DNA of 64,000 bases from Phytopseudomonas daroniae. GTDB taxonomy: Bacteria > Pseudomonadota > Gammaproteobacteria > Pseudomonadales > Pseudomonadaceae. This document shows positions 41,748 through 49,611 of the stretch, one piece after another. Each line of letters begins with the position of its first letter. Position 1 is the first letter of the stretch. The DNA lies in contig NZ_QJUI01000015.1 in NCBI RefSeq assembly GCF_004327285.1, positions 1-64,000 on the forward strand, written 5' to 3'. The notes beneath the pieces were generated by a model that was not told where the DNA came from, ran no database searches, and saw nothing but the letters and a program-made list of their open reading frames with translations. Position numbers and translations under genes: made by a program.

Positions 41748-42151
41748 GATTCATCATCCTTAATCAGAGTTGATATCTCTTGGCCACCACAGCTCCAATC
41801 CTCACTCGAATTACCCGCTATACAGACGCGTCACCACTCGCTCGACGCGAGGGATACAACGGCGCGTAACAGGCAAGACAAAACAACAAAAAACAGGCGC
41901 CATAAAAATGCTTACAATACAGTTTTGAACTTTTCCGAATACCGGAACAAGCGTCGTACTATGCATGTTTCCAGCCAATAAGAACCCGAATTACCGCGCA
42001 ATTCCGATAGCCATCTGTCGGATTTTTCGGATTGAAAATTAACCCGCCGCTCGTCGTCGAAATGCACTGACCGAACCCAGGAAGCACTATTATCAACGGC
42101 CTGCCACAACACTCATTGATGGCATTTCGCAAGCATGGAAAGCAGGGCTTT
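41748..42151. other. AT-rich intergenic region between GT2 and rfaH-like genes
   Basis: No convincing gene was seen. It lies between the divergent glycosyltransferase and the RfaH-like start at 42152, so it should hold promoters for both. The AT-rich stretch 41870-41950 (including TTGAAC at 41925-41930) is the likeliest promoter area, but no clear -35/-10 pair was found. Confidence 0.4.
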
Positions 42152-42664
42152 ATGAATATCGACATGAAGCTTTCGGAAATCGCCTGGTACCTGATCCAGT
42201 GCAAGCCCCGACACGACGACAAGGCATGGGAGAACCTGAGCAGACAGGGCTTCGAGTGTTTCTGCCCACGCACACGGACGCAGACGATCAGGGCGGGGAA
42301 AGTCAAATACAGCTATCAGCCGCTATTTCCCGGCTACCTCTTCCTGCATATGAAAGCGCAGGATAATTGGGCAAAACTGCGTTCGACCCGAGGCGTTAGC
42401 AGGGTCGTAGGATTTTGCGGAGTTCCCTGCCGTATAAATGACGCCATTATTGAGCAATTGAAAAAACGCAGCCTCCAGACCGAACAAGCACCCATGCTGA
42501 ACCCTGGGGACAACGTACATATAAAGGCCGGCCCGCTTGCTGACATGAATGCGATATTTCTGACCATGGATGGCGAGCAAAGAGTGATGCTGCTGCTTCG
42601 CTTGCTCAATCGGGAACAGCAGATAAAAGTGCCGCTCTCTCACCTCTCGGCTTTACAGGCATGA
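42152..42664 (+). CDS. rfaH: RfaH-like transcription antiterminator
   Basis: This 170-residue NusG-family paralogue begins with AWYLIQCKPRHDDKAWENLSRQGFECFCP, and has YQPLFPGYLFLHM and the RfaH-type C-terminal IFLTMDGEQRVMLLLRLLNREQQIKV. RfaH binds paused RNA polymerase at an ops element and prevents termination in long polysaccharide operons. The start at 42152 (MNIDMKLSEIAWYL) has AGGG 4 bases upstream; longer starts add non-conserved residues. A perfect ops element lies 127 bases after its stop, ahead of the exopolysaccharide genes. Confidence 0.9.
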   Translation: MNIDMKLSEIAWYLIQCKPRHDDKAWENLSRQGFECFCPRTRTQTIRAGKVKYSYQPLFPGYLFLHMKAQDNWAKLRSTRGVSRVVGFCGVPCRINDAIIEQLKKRSLQTEQAPMLNPGDNVHIKAGPLADMNAIFLTMDGEQRVMLLLRLLNREQQIKVPLSHLSALQA

Positions 42665-43084
42665 ATATTGCTCAACCGCTATTAACATCCCTGTAATGCA
42701 TCGCCGCTAGCATCCGAACGGAACTTATAGCCGCCGCCGTCCGAACGCCCACTTATATAGTTTCAATGCCCTGAAGAACGATGGCCTTGGGGCGGTAGCG
42801 TGCTTTCTGACACCTGAGCATGCTGCCCCTGATTGCAGCACCGACAATGGGCATGAACCATTAGAGCGCATTGAAAAGTTCCCTGTTTTTTTATCAAACC
42901 GCCTGTGACGAGTTTCACTGCCTTCGGGGAACTTCTGCTCTGAGCCGACAACCAATGACTCATGAAAAATGGCCGCAAGTCAACGCGAGAGATGACTGGA
43001 TATCAGGCTGGCGGGATCTCCCCCACAGCCTTGTCACTCGGCCACCCCAATCAAGCGATCAACCCCGGGAAGGGATTTGGCATC
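42665..43084 (+). other. 420-base leader of the exopolysaccharide operon
   Basis: No gene. It contains the ops element, a run of seven T (42886-42892) about 85 bases later, and AAGTTCCC (42876-42883) with GGGAACTT (42927-42934) as possible arms of a leader structure around the T-run. This may form an attenuator or terminator overridden by RfaH. The SD AAGGGA (43070-43075) lies at the end. Confidence 0.55.
42791..42802 (+). promoter_or_regulatory. ops element for RfaH recruitment
   Basis: GGCGGTAGCGTG matches the canonical operon polarity suppressor sequence GGCGGTAGnnTG, and the following CTTT also matches the E. coli site. It lies in the 420-base untranslated leader between the RfaH-like gene and the first barrel gene. 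This is where RfaH loads onto paused polymerase. Confidence 0.88.
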
Positions 43085-44245
43085 ATGAAACTCACCAAGA
43101 TACTGACGGCTTCGCTAGCAGGTACGCTGTCTACGGCCAGCTGGGCAACCGACCCGGCGAGCATCGACCTGGCTGGTTTCGAGTTCACGCCGACCCTCGA
43201 CGTCACCGAGAGCTATGACGACAACTACCGTGGCCTGCGTGACGGCGCTGGCTCATCCTGGGTTACCAGTATCAATCCCAGCTTTCTGCTGAGTGCCGAG
43301 ACCCGCAACAGCGGTTATCAGCTCGAATACGAGTTCGATGACCAGACCTACCATTCCGACGATCGCGCCAGCCATACCAATCACCACCTCAGGTTTCGCA
43401 GCATCCTGGAGTTCAACTCGCGCAATCGCCTGCGCTGGAATCTGGGTTACCACCGTATCGAGGAAACCACCGATCTGGCCGATCCGGACAACGAAGAAAA
43501 CGACAAGTACAGCCGCGCCGTTGCAGGCGCGACGTACAGCTTCGGTACGCTGAGCGGTCTCAACCAACTGGATTTCGGCGCCAACGTCGAGTCGATCCGC
43601 TACCACAACAGCGGCGACCTCAATGCCGACGAAGAGCGTGACAGCACGACCCTCAACGGCGTGTGGTATCACCGCCTCGGTGGCAGCACCCGCTCCCTGG
43701 TCGAACTGCGCCATACCGACCACGACTACGTTCGTAGCGGCAGCAACCGCGACAGCACCAACGATGCCCTGCTGTTCGGTGCAACCTGGGACGCTACCGC
43801 CAAGACCTCCGGCACCCTGCGTCTCGGTGCCGAACGCAAGAACTTCGACAGCAGCACGCGTGAGGATTACACCAGCCCGATGTGGGAAGTGGGTGTGGCC
43901 TGGGAACCGCGAACCTACTCTGTCGTCAAACTCAACACCCGCCGAGCTTTCGACGAAGGCGACGACGGTGCGAGCACGGTTCAGGACACCACCACCCGCC
44001 TGAGCTGGGAACATGAATGGTCGGCCTTTATCCGTACGGATCTCGACTATCGCTTCTCTGATCGCGATTACAAGGCGATCGAGCGCAAGGATGAGCGCAC
44101 CAGTTACGGCCTGGGGGTGACCTACTCCCCGGATCGCTGGGTCGATGTATCGCTGGGTTACCGCCACACCGAAAACGATTCGAGCGTGCGGGAGAAATCC
44201 TATGACCGGAACATCTATCAGCTGTCGTTGAGCTTGAGCCTCTAG
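43085..44245 (+). CDS. EpsL-like outer-membrane beta-barrel of the polysaccharide locus
   Basis: This 386-residue protein has a signal peptide (MKLTKILTASLAGTLSTASWA, cleavage after residue 21) followed by many amphipathic beta strands with alternating aromatic/charged residues (for example LRWNLGYHRIEETTDL and GLGVTYSPDRWVDVSLGYRHTE), ending with a typical C-terminal strand of an outer-membrane barrel. EpsL/VpsM-type barrels take part in export of exopolysaccharide. AAGGGA is 9 bases before the ATG. Confidence 0.78.
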   Translation: MKLTKILTASLAGTLSTASWATDPASIDLAGFEFTPTLDVTESYDDNYRGLRDGAGSSWVTSINPSFLLSAETRNSGYQLEYEFDDQTYHSDDRASHTNHHLRFRSILEFNSRNRLRWNLGYHRIEETTDLADPDNEENDKYSRAVAGATYSFGTLSGLNQLDFGANVESIRYHNSGDLNADEERDSTTLNGVWYHRLGGSTRSLVELRHTDHDYVRSGSNRDSTNDALLFGATWDATAKTSGTLRLGAERKNFDSSTREDYTSPMWEVGVAWEPRTYSVVKLNTRRAFDEGDDGASTVQDTTTRLSWEHEWSAFIRTDLDYRFSDRDYKAIERKDERTSYGLGVTYSPDRWVDVSLGYRHTENDSSVREKSYDRNIYQLSLSLSL

Positions 44246-44264
44246 CACCGGGGCTTCTCAACAG

Positions 44265-44283
44265 GGTGACGACCAACGTCACC
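44265..44283 (+). repeat. Hairpin GGTGACG-N5-CGTCACC after the barrel gene
   Basis: A perfect 7-bp stem with a 5-base loop in the gap to the wza-like gene. No T-tract follows, so it is not a convincing terminator; it may stabilise the mRNA. Confidence 0.5.
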
Positions 44284-44375
44284 ACCCCAATCAACCTTTC
44301 CCGTTCGCCTTCACTGTCGAGCGGTGGCGCCCTTTTTCCTGCGCCTGAGACGAATCAACCACAAGGAGCAAGCGG

Positions 44376-44915
44376 ATGTCAGTCCACCATCTGTTCAAAG
44401 CCTTTTCGCTACTGCTGATGCTCGCATTCGCAGCAGCTGCCCAGGCCAATCCACAGTATCGGCTGAGCTCTGGCGACGTGATCAAGATCAGTGTCTTCGG
44501 CGAGCCGGATCTGTCGTTCGAGGAAATTCGCCTCAACGACGCAGGCACCTTCTCCTATCCCTTCCTGGGGTCGATCGAAGCCAGCGACAAGACCGCCGGC
44601 GACATCGAACGCATTCTGACCGACAAGCTCAAGGCCGATGGCTACCTGGTCGATCCCCGCGTCTCCGTCAGCGTCACCACCTACCGCGAGTTCTATATCA
44701 GCGGCGAAGTGAAGTCGCCCGGCGGCTATCCCTATCAACCCGGCCTGACCCTGGATCGCGCCATCGCACTGGCTGGTGGTCTGACCGAACGTGCGTCGAC
44801 CAAACGCATCACCATCGCGCGCGGTTCAGGCGAAGCCCGAGCTTCGGAAAAGGCCACGCTCGACACCCTGGTCAAGCCGGGTGACACCATCACCATCGAT
44901 CAAGGGTTCTTCTGA
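44376..44915 (+). CDS. Short Wza-like polysaccharide export protein (SLBB)
   Basis: This 179-residue protein has a signal peptide (cleavage after AQA, residue 24), a Poly_export domain (YRLSSGDVIKISVFGEPDLSFEEIRLNDAGTFSYPFLGSIEASDKTAGDIERIL), and one SLBB-like stretch (FYISGEVKSPGGYPYQPGLTLDRAIALAGGLT). There is no lipobox Cys and it is less than half the length of E. coli Wza, so it lacks the outer-membrane helix region. The EpsL-like barrel may supply the outer-membrane pore. AAGGAG lies 7 bases before the ATG. Confidence 0.85.
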   Translation: MSVHHLFKAFSLLLMLAFAAAAQANPQYRLSSGDVIKISVFGEPDLSFEEIRLNDAGTFSYPFLGSIEASDKTAGDIERILTDKLKADGYLVDPRVSVSVTTYREFYISGEVKSPGGYPYQPGLTLDRAIALAGGLTERASTKRITIARGSGEARASEKATLDTLVKPGDTITIDQGFF

Positions 44916-44917
44916 CT

Positions 44918-47149
44918 ATGAACAGTCCTGCACGCACGATCCGACAGTGGCAGCCATCGCCGTCGGAAGCAGATAGCGATTACATCGACCTGCGGCGTAT
45001 CTGGAACGCCATCTGGATGCGCAAGTGGGCCATCGCCCTGTTCGTGGTGGTGATCACCCTGGTCACCGCTTTCGCCGTGTCCCGCATGACACCGGTCTAC
45101 AGAGCCGTATCGACGGTGATGATCGAGACCAAAGGCACCCAGCTGGTGTCCTTCCAGCAGGTCTACGACACCACCGGCGCGGTGAACGAATACCTGCAGA
45201 CCCAGCTTGGCCTGATCAAGAGCCGCGGCGTCGCCGAGAAGGTGGTACGCGAGCTCAACCTCACCGAACACCCCGATTTCGACCCACGCCAGCAGCCCAA
45301 GCCGCTGATCAACATCGGCGGATTCGTGCGCAGCCTGCAAGGCATGCTGTCGGTCACCGGGCTGGTCGATGCGCCCGAGCCGGCCACGCCGATGACCGAA
45401 GCCGAGCTGCTGGATGCCGTCACCCAGATGCTGATGGATCGCACCAGTATCTGGGTCGAAGGCAAGAGCCAGCTGGTCAGCATTTCCGTCGAACTGCCGG
45501 ATCGCCTGACCGCAGCCCAGATCGCCAACTCCCTGGCCAGCAACTACATCGACAGCCAGCTCGAAGCGCAGATGGAAATGTCGCTGTCCGCTACCACCTG
45601 GATGAACACTCGCCTGACCGAGCTGCGCAGCTCGCTGCAGGAAGCCGAGAATCGTCTGCAGGCCTATCGCGAAGCCGAAGGCCTGGTGGACGTAAACGGC
45701 GTCGCCACCATCAGCAGCAACGAACTGTCGTTGACCGGCGACCGCATGATCGACGCCCGCCGCCAGCGTGCCGAAGCGGAAAGCCAGTACCGGCAAGTCC
45801 AGTCCATGGGGTCGACCGACTGGCGCCGCCTGTCCAGCGTCCCTGCGGTACTGGGCAACCCGCTGATCCAGCAGTTCAAGGCTGAAGAAGCGCGTACCCG
45901 TGCCAAGGTCGAAGAGCTGTCACGCCGTTACGGTGAGCGCCACCCGGCCATGGCAGCAGCCAAGTCGGATCTCAGCGCTGCGTCAGCGAGCCTGCGTGCT
46001 CAGGTCGAGCAAGTGGTGGCGAGCATCGAGCGCAACTACCAGTTGGCAGTTGCCAACGAGAACTCCCTGAATGCCTCGTTCAACAAGAACAAGGAGCAGA
46101 TCCAGGACATCTCGCGCAAGGAATTCAAGGTTCGCGAGCTGACCCGCGACGTGGAAAGCAATCGCTCGCTCTACGAAACCTTCATGACTCGCCTGCGCGA
46201 AACCGCAGCCACCCAGGACGTCAATTCGAGCAACGCGCGGATCATCGATCAGGCCATCGCTCCGGTTCAGGCCAGTGCGCCGAACAAGAAGCTGCTGATC
46301 GTGCTCGCCGCCGGCCTGGCGCTGGTGTTCGGCATCGCCCTGGCAGTGGTTCGCGACATCCTCAACAACACTTTCAAGAGCGCCGATGACGTCGAGAGCA
46401 AGCTGAACCTGCCGGTTCTCGGCATCGTGCCGCTGATTTCCAACAACACCAAGTACACCGCCGCGCACCTCTTCGAGCATGGCGAGGATGCGCGCTTCTG
46501 CGAAGCGATTCGCACCATTCGTACCAGCCTGATGCTGGCCGATACCAACCGCTCGAAGAAGGTACTGGTGGTCACTTCCTCCTCGCCTGGCGAAGGCAAG
46601 AGCACCCTGGTGGCCAACATGGCGTTCGCCCTCAGCCAGCTACAGCGTGTGCTGCTGATCGATGCCGACCTGCGCCGCCCGACCCTGGCCAAGAGCTTCG
46701 ATTTCCCGGTCGGTACGCCTGGCCTGGCCAACCTGATCACCGGCAGCGCCAAGATCGAGGACTGCATCCACACCATGGGCAACAACCTGGACATGCTGCC
46801 GGCCGGCGCGGTGCCACCGAACCCGCTGGAACTGCTGGCGTCGCCACGTTTCGCCAAGTTCCTGGAGATGATCAAGGAGCACTACGACCACATCATCATC
46901 GATTCGCCGCCCAGCCAGGCGGTCAGCGACGCCTCGCTCCTGTCGACCTTCGCCGACTCGGTCATCTATGTGATCAAGTCCGAGAGCACTTCGATCCCGC
47001 TGGCGCAGCGTGGCGTGGGCCACCTGCTGCAGAGCGGTGCATCGATGATGGGCGTGGTGCTCAACCAGGTAGACGTGGAAAAGGCCGCCCGCTCCGGCGA
47101 TTACAGCGGCTACTACGACCACTACGGCTACAGCGACAGCAAGGCCTGA
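44918..47149 (+). CDS. wzc: Wzc-like polysaccharide co-polymerase tyrosine kinase
   Basis: This 743-residue protein has an N-terminal Wzz domain bounded by two membrane segments (about residues 30-50 and 450-470) and a periplasmic coiled coil. The cytoplasmic BY-kinase domain has Walker A SSSPGEGKST (about 554) and Walker B LLIDADLRRP. The tail SGDYSGYYDHYGYSDSKA carries five tyrosines for autophosphorylation. It regulates chain length and export together with the short Wza-like protein 2 bases upstream. Confidence 0.9.
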   Translation: MNSPARTIRQWQPSPSEADSDYIDLRRIWNAIWMRKWAIALFVVVITLVTAFAVSRMTPVYRAVSTVMIETKGTQLVSFQQVYDTTGAVNEYLQTQLGLIKSRGVAEKVVRELNLTEHPDFDPRQQPKPLINIGGFVRSLQGMLSVTGLVDAPEPATPMTEAELLDAVTQMLMDRTSIWVEGKSQLVSISVELPDRLTAAQIANSLASNYIDSQLEAQMEMSLSATTWMNTRLTELRSSLQEAENRLQAYREAEGLVDVNGVATISSNELSLTGDRMIDARRQRAEAESQYRQVQSMGSTDWRRLSSVPAVLGNPLIQQFKAEEARTRAKVEELSRRYGERHPAMAAAKSDLSAASASLRAQVEQVVASIERNYQLAVANENSLNASFNKNKEQIQDISRKEFKVRELTRDVESNRSLYETFMTRLRETAATQDVNSSNARIIDQAIAPVQASAPNKKLLIVLAAGLALVFGIALAVVRDILNNTFKSADDVESKLNLPVLGIVPLISNNTKYTAAHLFEHGEDARFCEAIRTIRTSLMLADTNRSKKVLVVTSSSPGEGKSTLVANMAFALSQLQRVLLIDADLRRPTLAKSFDFPVGTPGLANLITGSAKIEDCIHTMGNNLDMLPAGAVPPNPLELLASPRFAKFLEMIKEHYDHIIIDSPPSQAVSDASLLSTFADSVIYVIKSESTSIPLAQRGVGHLLQSGASMMGVVLNQVDVEKAARSGDYSGYYDHYGYSDSKA

Positions 47150-47192
47150 TCTCAACCATGACCAACCAGCGCATGACAGCGGGAGGTATCTG

Positions 47193-47918
47193 ATGATCGA
47201 TCTGCATAACCACCTGCTGCCGGGCATCGATGACGGCCCGGCAGACCTGCCGACCGCGCTGGAAATGGCCCGCATGGCCGTGGCCAACGGCATCAGCCAT
47301 AGCGTCTGCACGCCGCATATCCATGCTGGCCGCTACGAGAACGACAGCGACAGCATTCGCAGCGCCTGCAGCAATTTCAACAAGGCGCTGCAGGAAGCCG
47401 GCATCGACCTGAAGGTCGGCGCGGCCGCAGAGGTTCGTTTCTCAGGCGAACTGATGACCCGCGTATTGGACGGCAGCATTCCTTTCCTCGGCCAGTGGGA
47501 AGGCAAGAAGGCGCTGCTGCTCGAATTTCCCCATGGAGAGATGCCGTTCGGCGCCGAACGCATGACTCAGTGGCTGCTGGAGAACGGTGTGGTGCCCATC
47601 ATCGCGCACCCGGAGCGCAACAAGGCGTTGATGCATACGCCGAGCAAGCTCAAGCCCTTCATCGAGCAGGGCTGCCTGCTGCAGGTGACGGCCGCTTCTG
47701 CCGCTGGTCGTTTTGGTGAACGTGCAATGCACCTGGCACACGAACTGCTGAAGCATCGCGTGGTCAGCATTATGGCGACTGATGCTCACAACCTGGAGCA
47801 CCGCCCTCCCCAATTACAAGAAGGTCTCCTGCAAGCCGCCCGGATCCTGGGCGAGAGAGAGGCCGAACGTCTGGTCATCGACACGCCCTGGCGTATCGCA
47901 CACCAGCATTTCGCTTAG
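47193..47918 (+). CDS. PHP-type tyrosine-protein phosphatase (CpsB/YwqE-like)
   Basis: This 241-residue metal-dependent PHP phosphatase begins with the metal motif MIDLHNHLLPGIDDG and has VCTPH and a later IIAHPERN. It would dephosphorylate the Wzc tail. This is the class common in Gram-positive capsule loci rather than the low-molecular-weight Wzb. GGGAGG lies 6 bases before the ATG. Confidence 0.85.
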   Translation: MIDLHNHLLPGIDDGPADLPTALEMARMAVANGISHSVCTPHIHAGRYENDSDSIRSACSNFNKALQEAGIDLKVGAAAEVRFSGELMTRVLDGSIPFLGQWEGKKALLLEFPHGEMPFGAERMTQWLLENGVVPIIAHPERNKALMHTPSKLKPFIEQGCLLQVTAASAAGRFGERAMHLAHELLKHRVVSIMATDAHNLEHRPPQLQEGLLQAARILGEREAERLVIDTPWRIAHQHFA

Positions 47919-47988
47919 TTGACTGCCTGATAACACGTGCCTGTCGGTTCAGGCCGCAGGATTCGTATTTGTTGGAGGTTGGAAAACC

Positions 47989-48168
47989 ATGCGTCAAGAG
48001 CTCGGCAAAAGGACGCACTACAGCTACCGACTGGCGCGAAAGCGCGGTGCAGCGTCGGGCTCGCCCAGCGTATCGCCATACGTATCGCATAGGGACAGGT
48101 CGCCTCTCGTGTGTTTTCCGAGGGCATCTCACTTCATCGAAGATTTGCATGAGGATCGCCGCAAATGA
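47989..48168 (+). CDS. Candidate 59-residue small basic protein
   Basis: An ATG at 47989 preceded by GGAGG (10 bases upstream) opens a 59-codon frame ending in TGA at 48166-48168, and the wcaJ-like ATG (48165) overlaps this stop. The protein is basic (MRQELGKRTHYSYRLARKRG...) with no recognised domain and no membrane segment. The overlap and SD argue for a real coupled small gene, but the composition could also come from chance. The 246-base gap has no other coding candidate. Confidence 0.35.
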   Translation: MRQELGKRTHYSYRLARKRGAASGSPSVSPYVSHRDRSPLVCFPRASHFIEDLHEDRRK

Positions 48169-49556
48169 TTTCCAAACGGATCAATCCTGCCGAGAATCGC
48201 AGGGGGCTGACGTTCTGGGGTCAATGGACCTGTGCCATTACTCTGGTCAGCATGCTGCTCTGCTACCTGGTCATTCAGCGCTACGGCGACGTGCCCACCG
48301 AGTACCGTCTGTTGATCGTGCTCACGGTACTCGGCTCGGTGCCGGCTTACGGGCTGCTGCGCGTGTACCACAAGCGCTTCAGCTACCTGACCGGTCTGTT
48401 GCACTTGCTGGCGGGCTGGCTCACCCTGCTCGCCGGCCTGCTGTTCATCGCCTATTTCAGCCAGAGCCTGGAGCGGTTTTCGTTCGAGATCATGCGCGAA
48501 TGGGCGCTACTCGGCTTCCTGGCACAGGCAATCACCTTCATCCCGCTGCGCTACTTCGCCAGCCTTCACTCGGAAAAACTGCGCAACGAGCGCGCCTCGC
48601 TGATCATCGGCTCCGGACAGAAGGCTCACGAACTGGCCGAACGCCTGACGGCCTCCAACCGCGTGCCGCTGATCGGCCTGCTGGCGTCGAACGCCGACGA
48701 GCACACCCAGGATGGCCGCTTCCCGATCCTCGGCGCCCTGCACCAACTGCGTGAAGTGACCGAGCAGCATGGCGTACGCCGTGTGTACATCGCCCTGACC
48801 CTGGACGAGATCTCGCATATCGAGAAGCTCTACATCGACCTGCTCGACATGAGCGTCGACGTGGTCTGGGTACCGGACTTCGGCAGCATGCCGCTGCTCA
48901 ACCAGTCGATCTCGCAGATCGAACAGTTGCCGGCCATCTACCTCAACGAAAGCCCGATCAGCTCGCACCCTGCCGCGGTATTCAGCAAGGAGCTGATGGA
49001 TCGCACCCTGGCCTTCCTCGCCCTGGTGGCCCTGAGTCCGCTGTTCATCGCCGCGGCCATCGCCGTGAAGTTGTCCTCGCCTGGCCCGGTGTTCTTCCTG
49101 CAACCGCGCCATGGCTGGAACGGTGGCGTGATTCTGGTGTGGAAATTCCGCTCCATGCGCATGCACGACGACCAGAAGGTCAAGCAGGCGACCCGCGAAG
49201 ATCCGCGAATCACGCCGGTCGGCCGCTTCCTGCGCCGCACCTCGATCGACGAATTGCCGCAATTGCTCAACGTGCTGCGCGGCGAGATGTCCCTGGTCGG
49301 CCCGCGCCCACACGCCGTGGCGCACAACAACTATTACAGCGACAAGATCCTCGCCTACATGGCCCGCCATCGCCTCAAGCCAGGCATCACTGGCCTGGCT
49401 CAGGTGACCGGTCATCGCGGTGAAACCGAAACCCTGGAAAAAATGCAGCAGCGCGTGGCACAGGATCTGGCCTACATCAACAACTGGTCGTTGTGGCTGG
49501 ACATCAAGATCCTGGTGAAGACGCCCTTCACCCTGTTCTCGCGCGACATTTATTGA
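48165..49556 (+). CDS. wcaJ: WcaJ-like undecaprenyl-phosphate sugar phosphotransferase
   Basis: This 463-residue protein has four to five N-terminal membrane segments, a central CoA-binding-like domain, and a C-terminal bacterial sugar transferase domain (KELMDRTLAFLALVALSPLFIAAAIAVKLSSPGPVFFLQPRHGWNG, VWKFRSMRMH, RRTSIDELPQLLNVLRGEMSLVGPRPH). It starts polymer assembly by transferring glucose-1-phosphate (or a related sugar phosphate) to undecaprenyl phosphate. Confidence 0.9.
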   Translation: MISKRINPAENRRGLTFWGQWTCAITLVSMLLCYLVIQRYGDVPTEYRLLIVLTVLGSVPAYGLLRVYHKRFSYLTGLLHLLAGWLTLLAGLLFIAYFSQSLERFSFEIMREWALLGFLAQAITFIPLRYFASLHSEKLRNERASLIIGSGQKAHELAERLTASNRVPLIGLLASNADEHTQDGRFPILGALHQLREVTEQHGVRRVYIALTLDEISHIEKLYIDLLDMSVDVVWVPDFGSMPLLNQSISQIEQLPAIYLNESPISSHPAAVFSKELMDRTLAFLALVALSPLFIAAAIAVKLSSPGPVFFLQPRHGWNGGVILVWKFRSMRMHDDQKVKQATREDPRITPVGRFLRRTSIDELPQLLNVLRGEMSLVGPRPHAVAHNNYYSDKILAYMARHRLKPGITGLAQVTGHRGETETLEKMQQRVAQDLAYINNWSLWLDIKILVKTPFTLFSRDIY

Positions 49557-49611
49557 ACGACGCCCCTGGCGCCACGTAACGATTAACGCTCACTCAAGGA
49601 ATTTTTTATCC

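Noticed and set aside
41870..41970. A clear sigma-70 promoter TTGAAC...TACTAT
   Set aside because: The spacing between the hexamers is about 26 bases, far from the usual 16-18, so no reliable promoter call was made.
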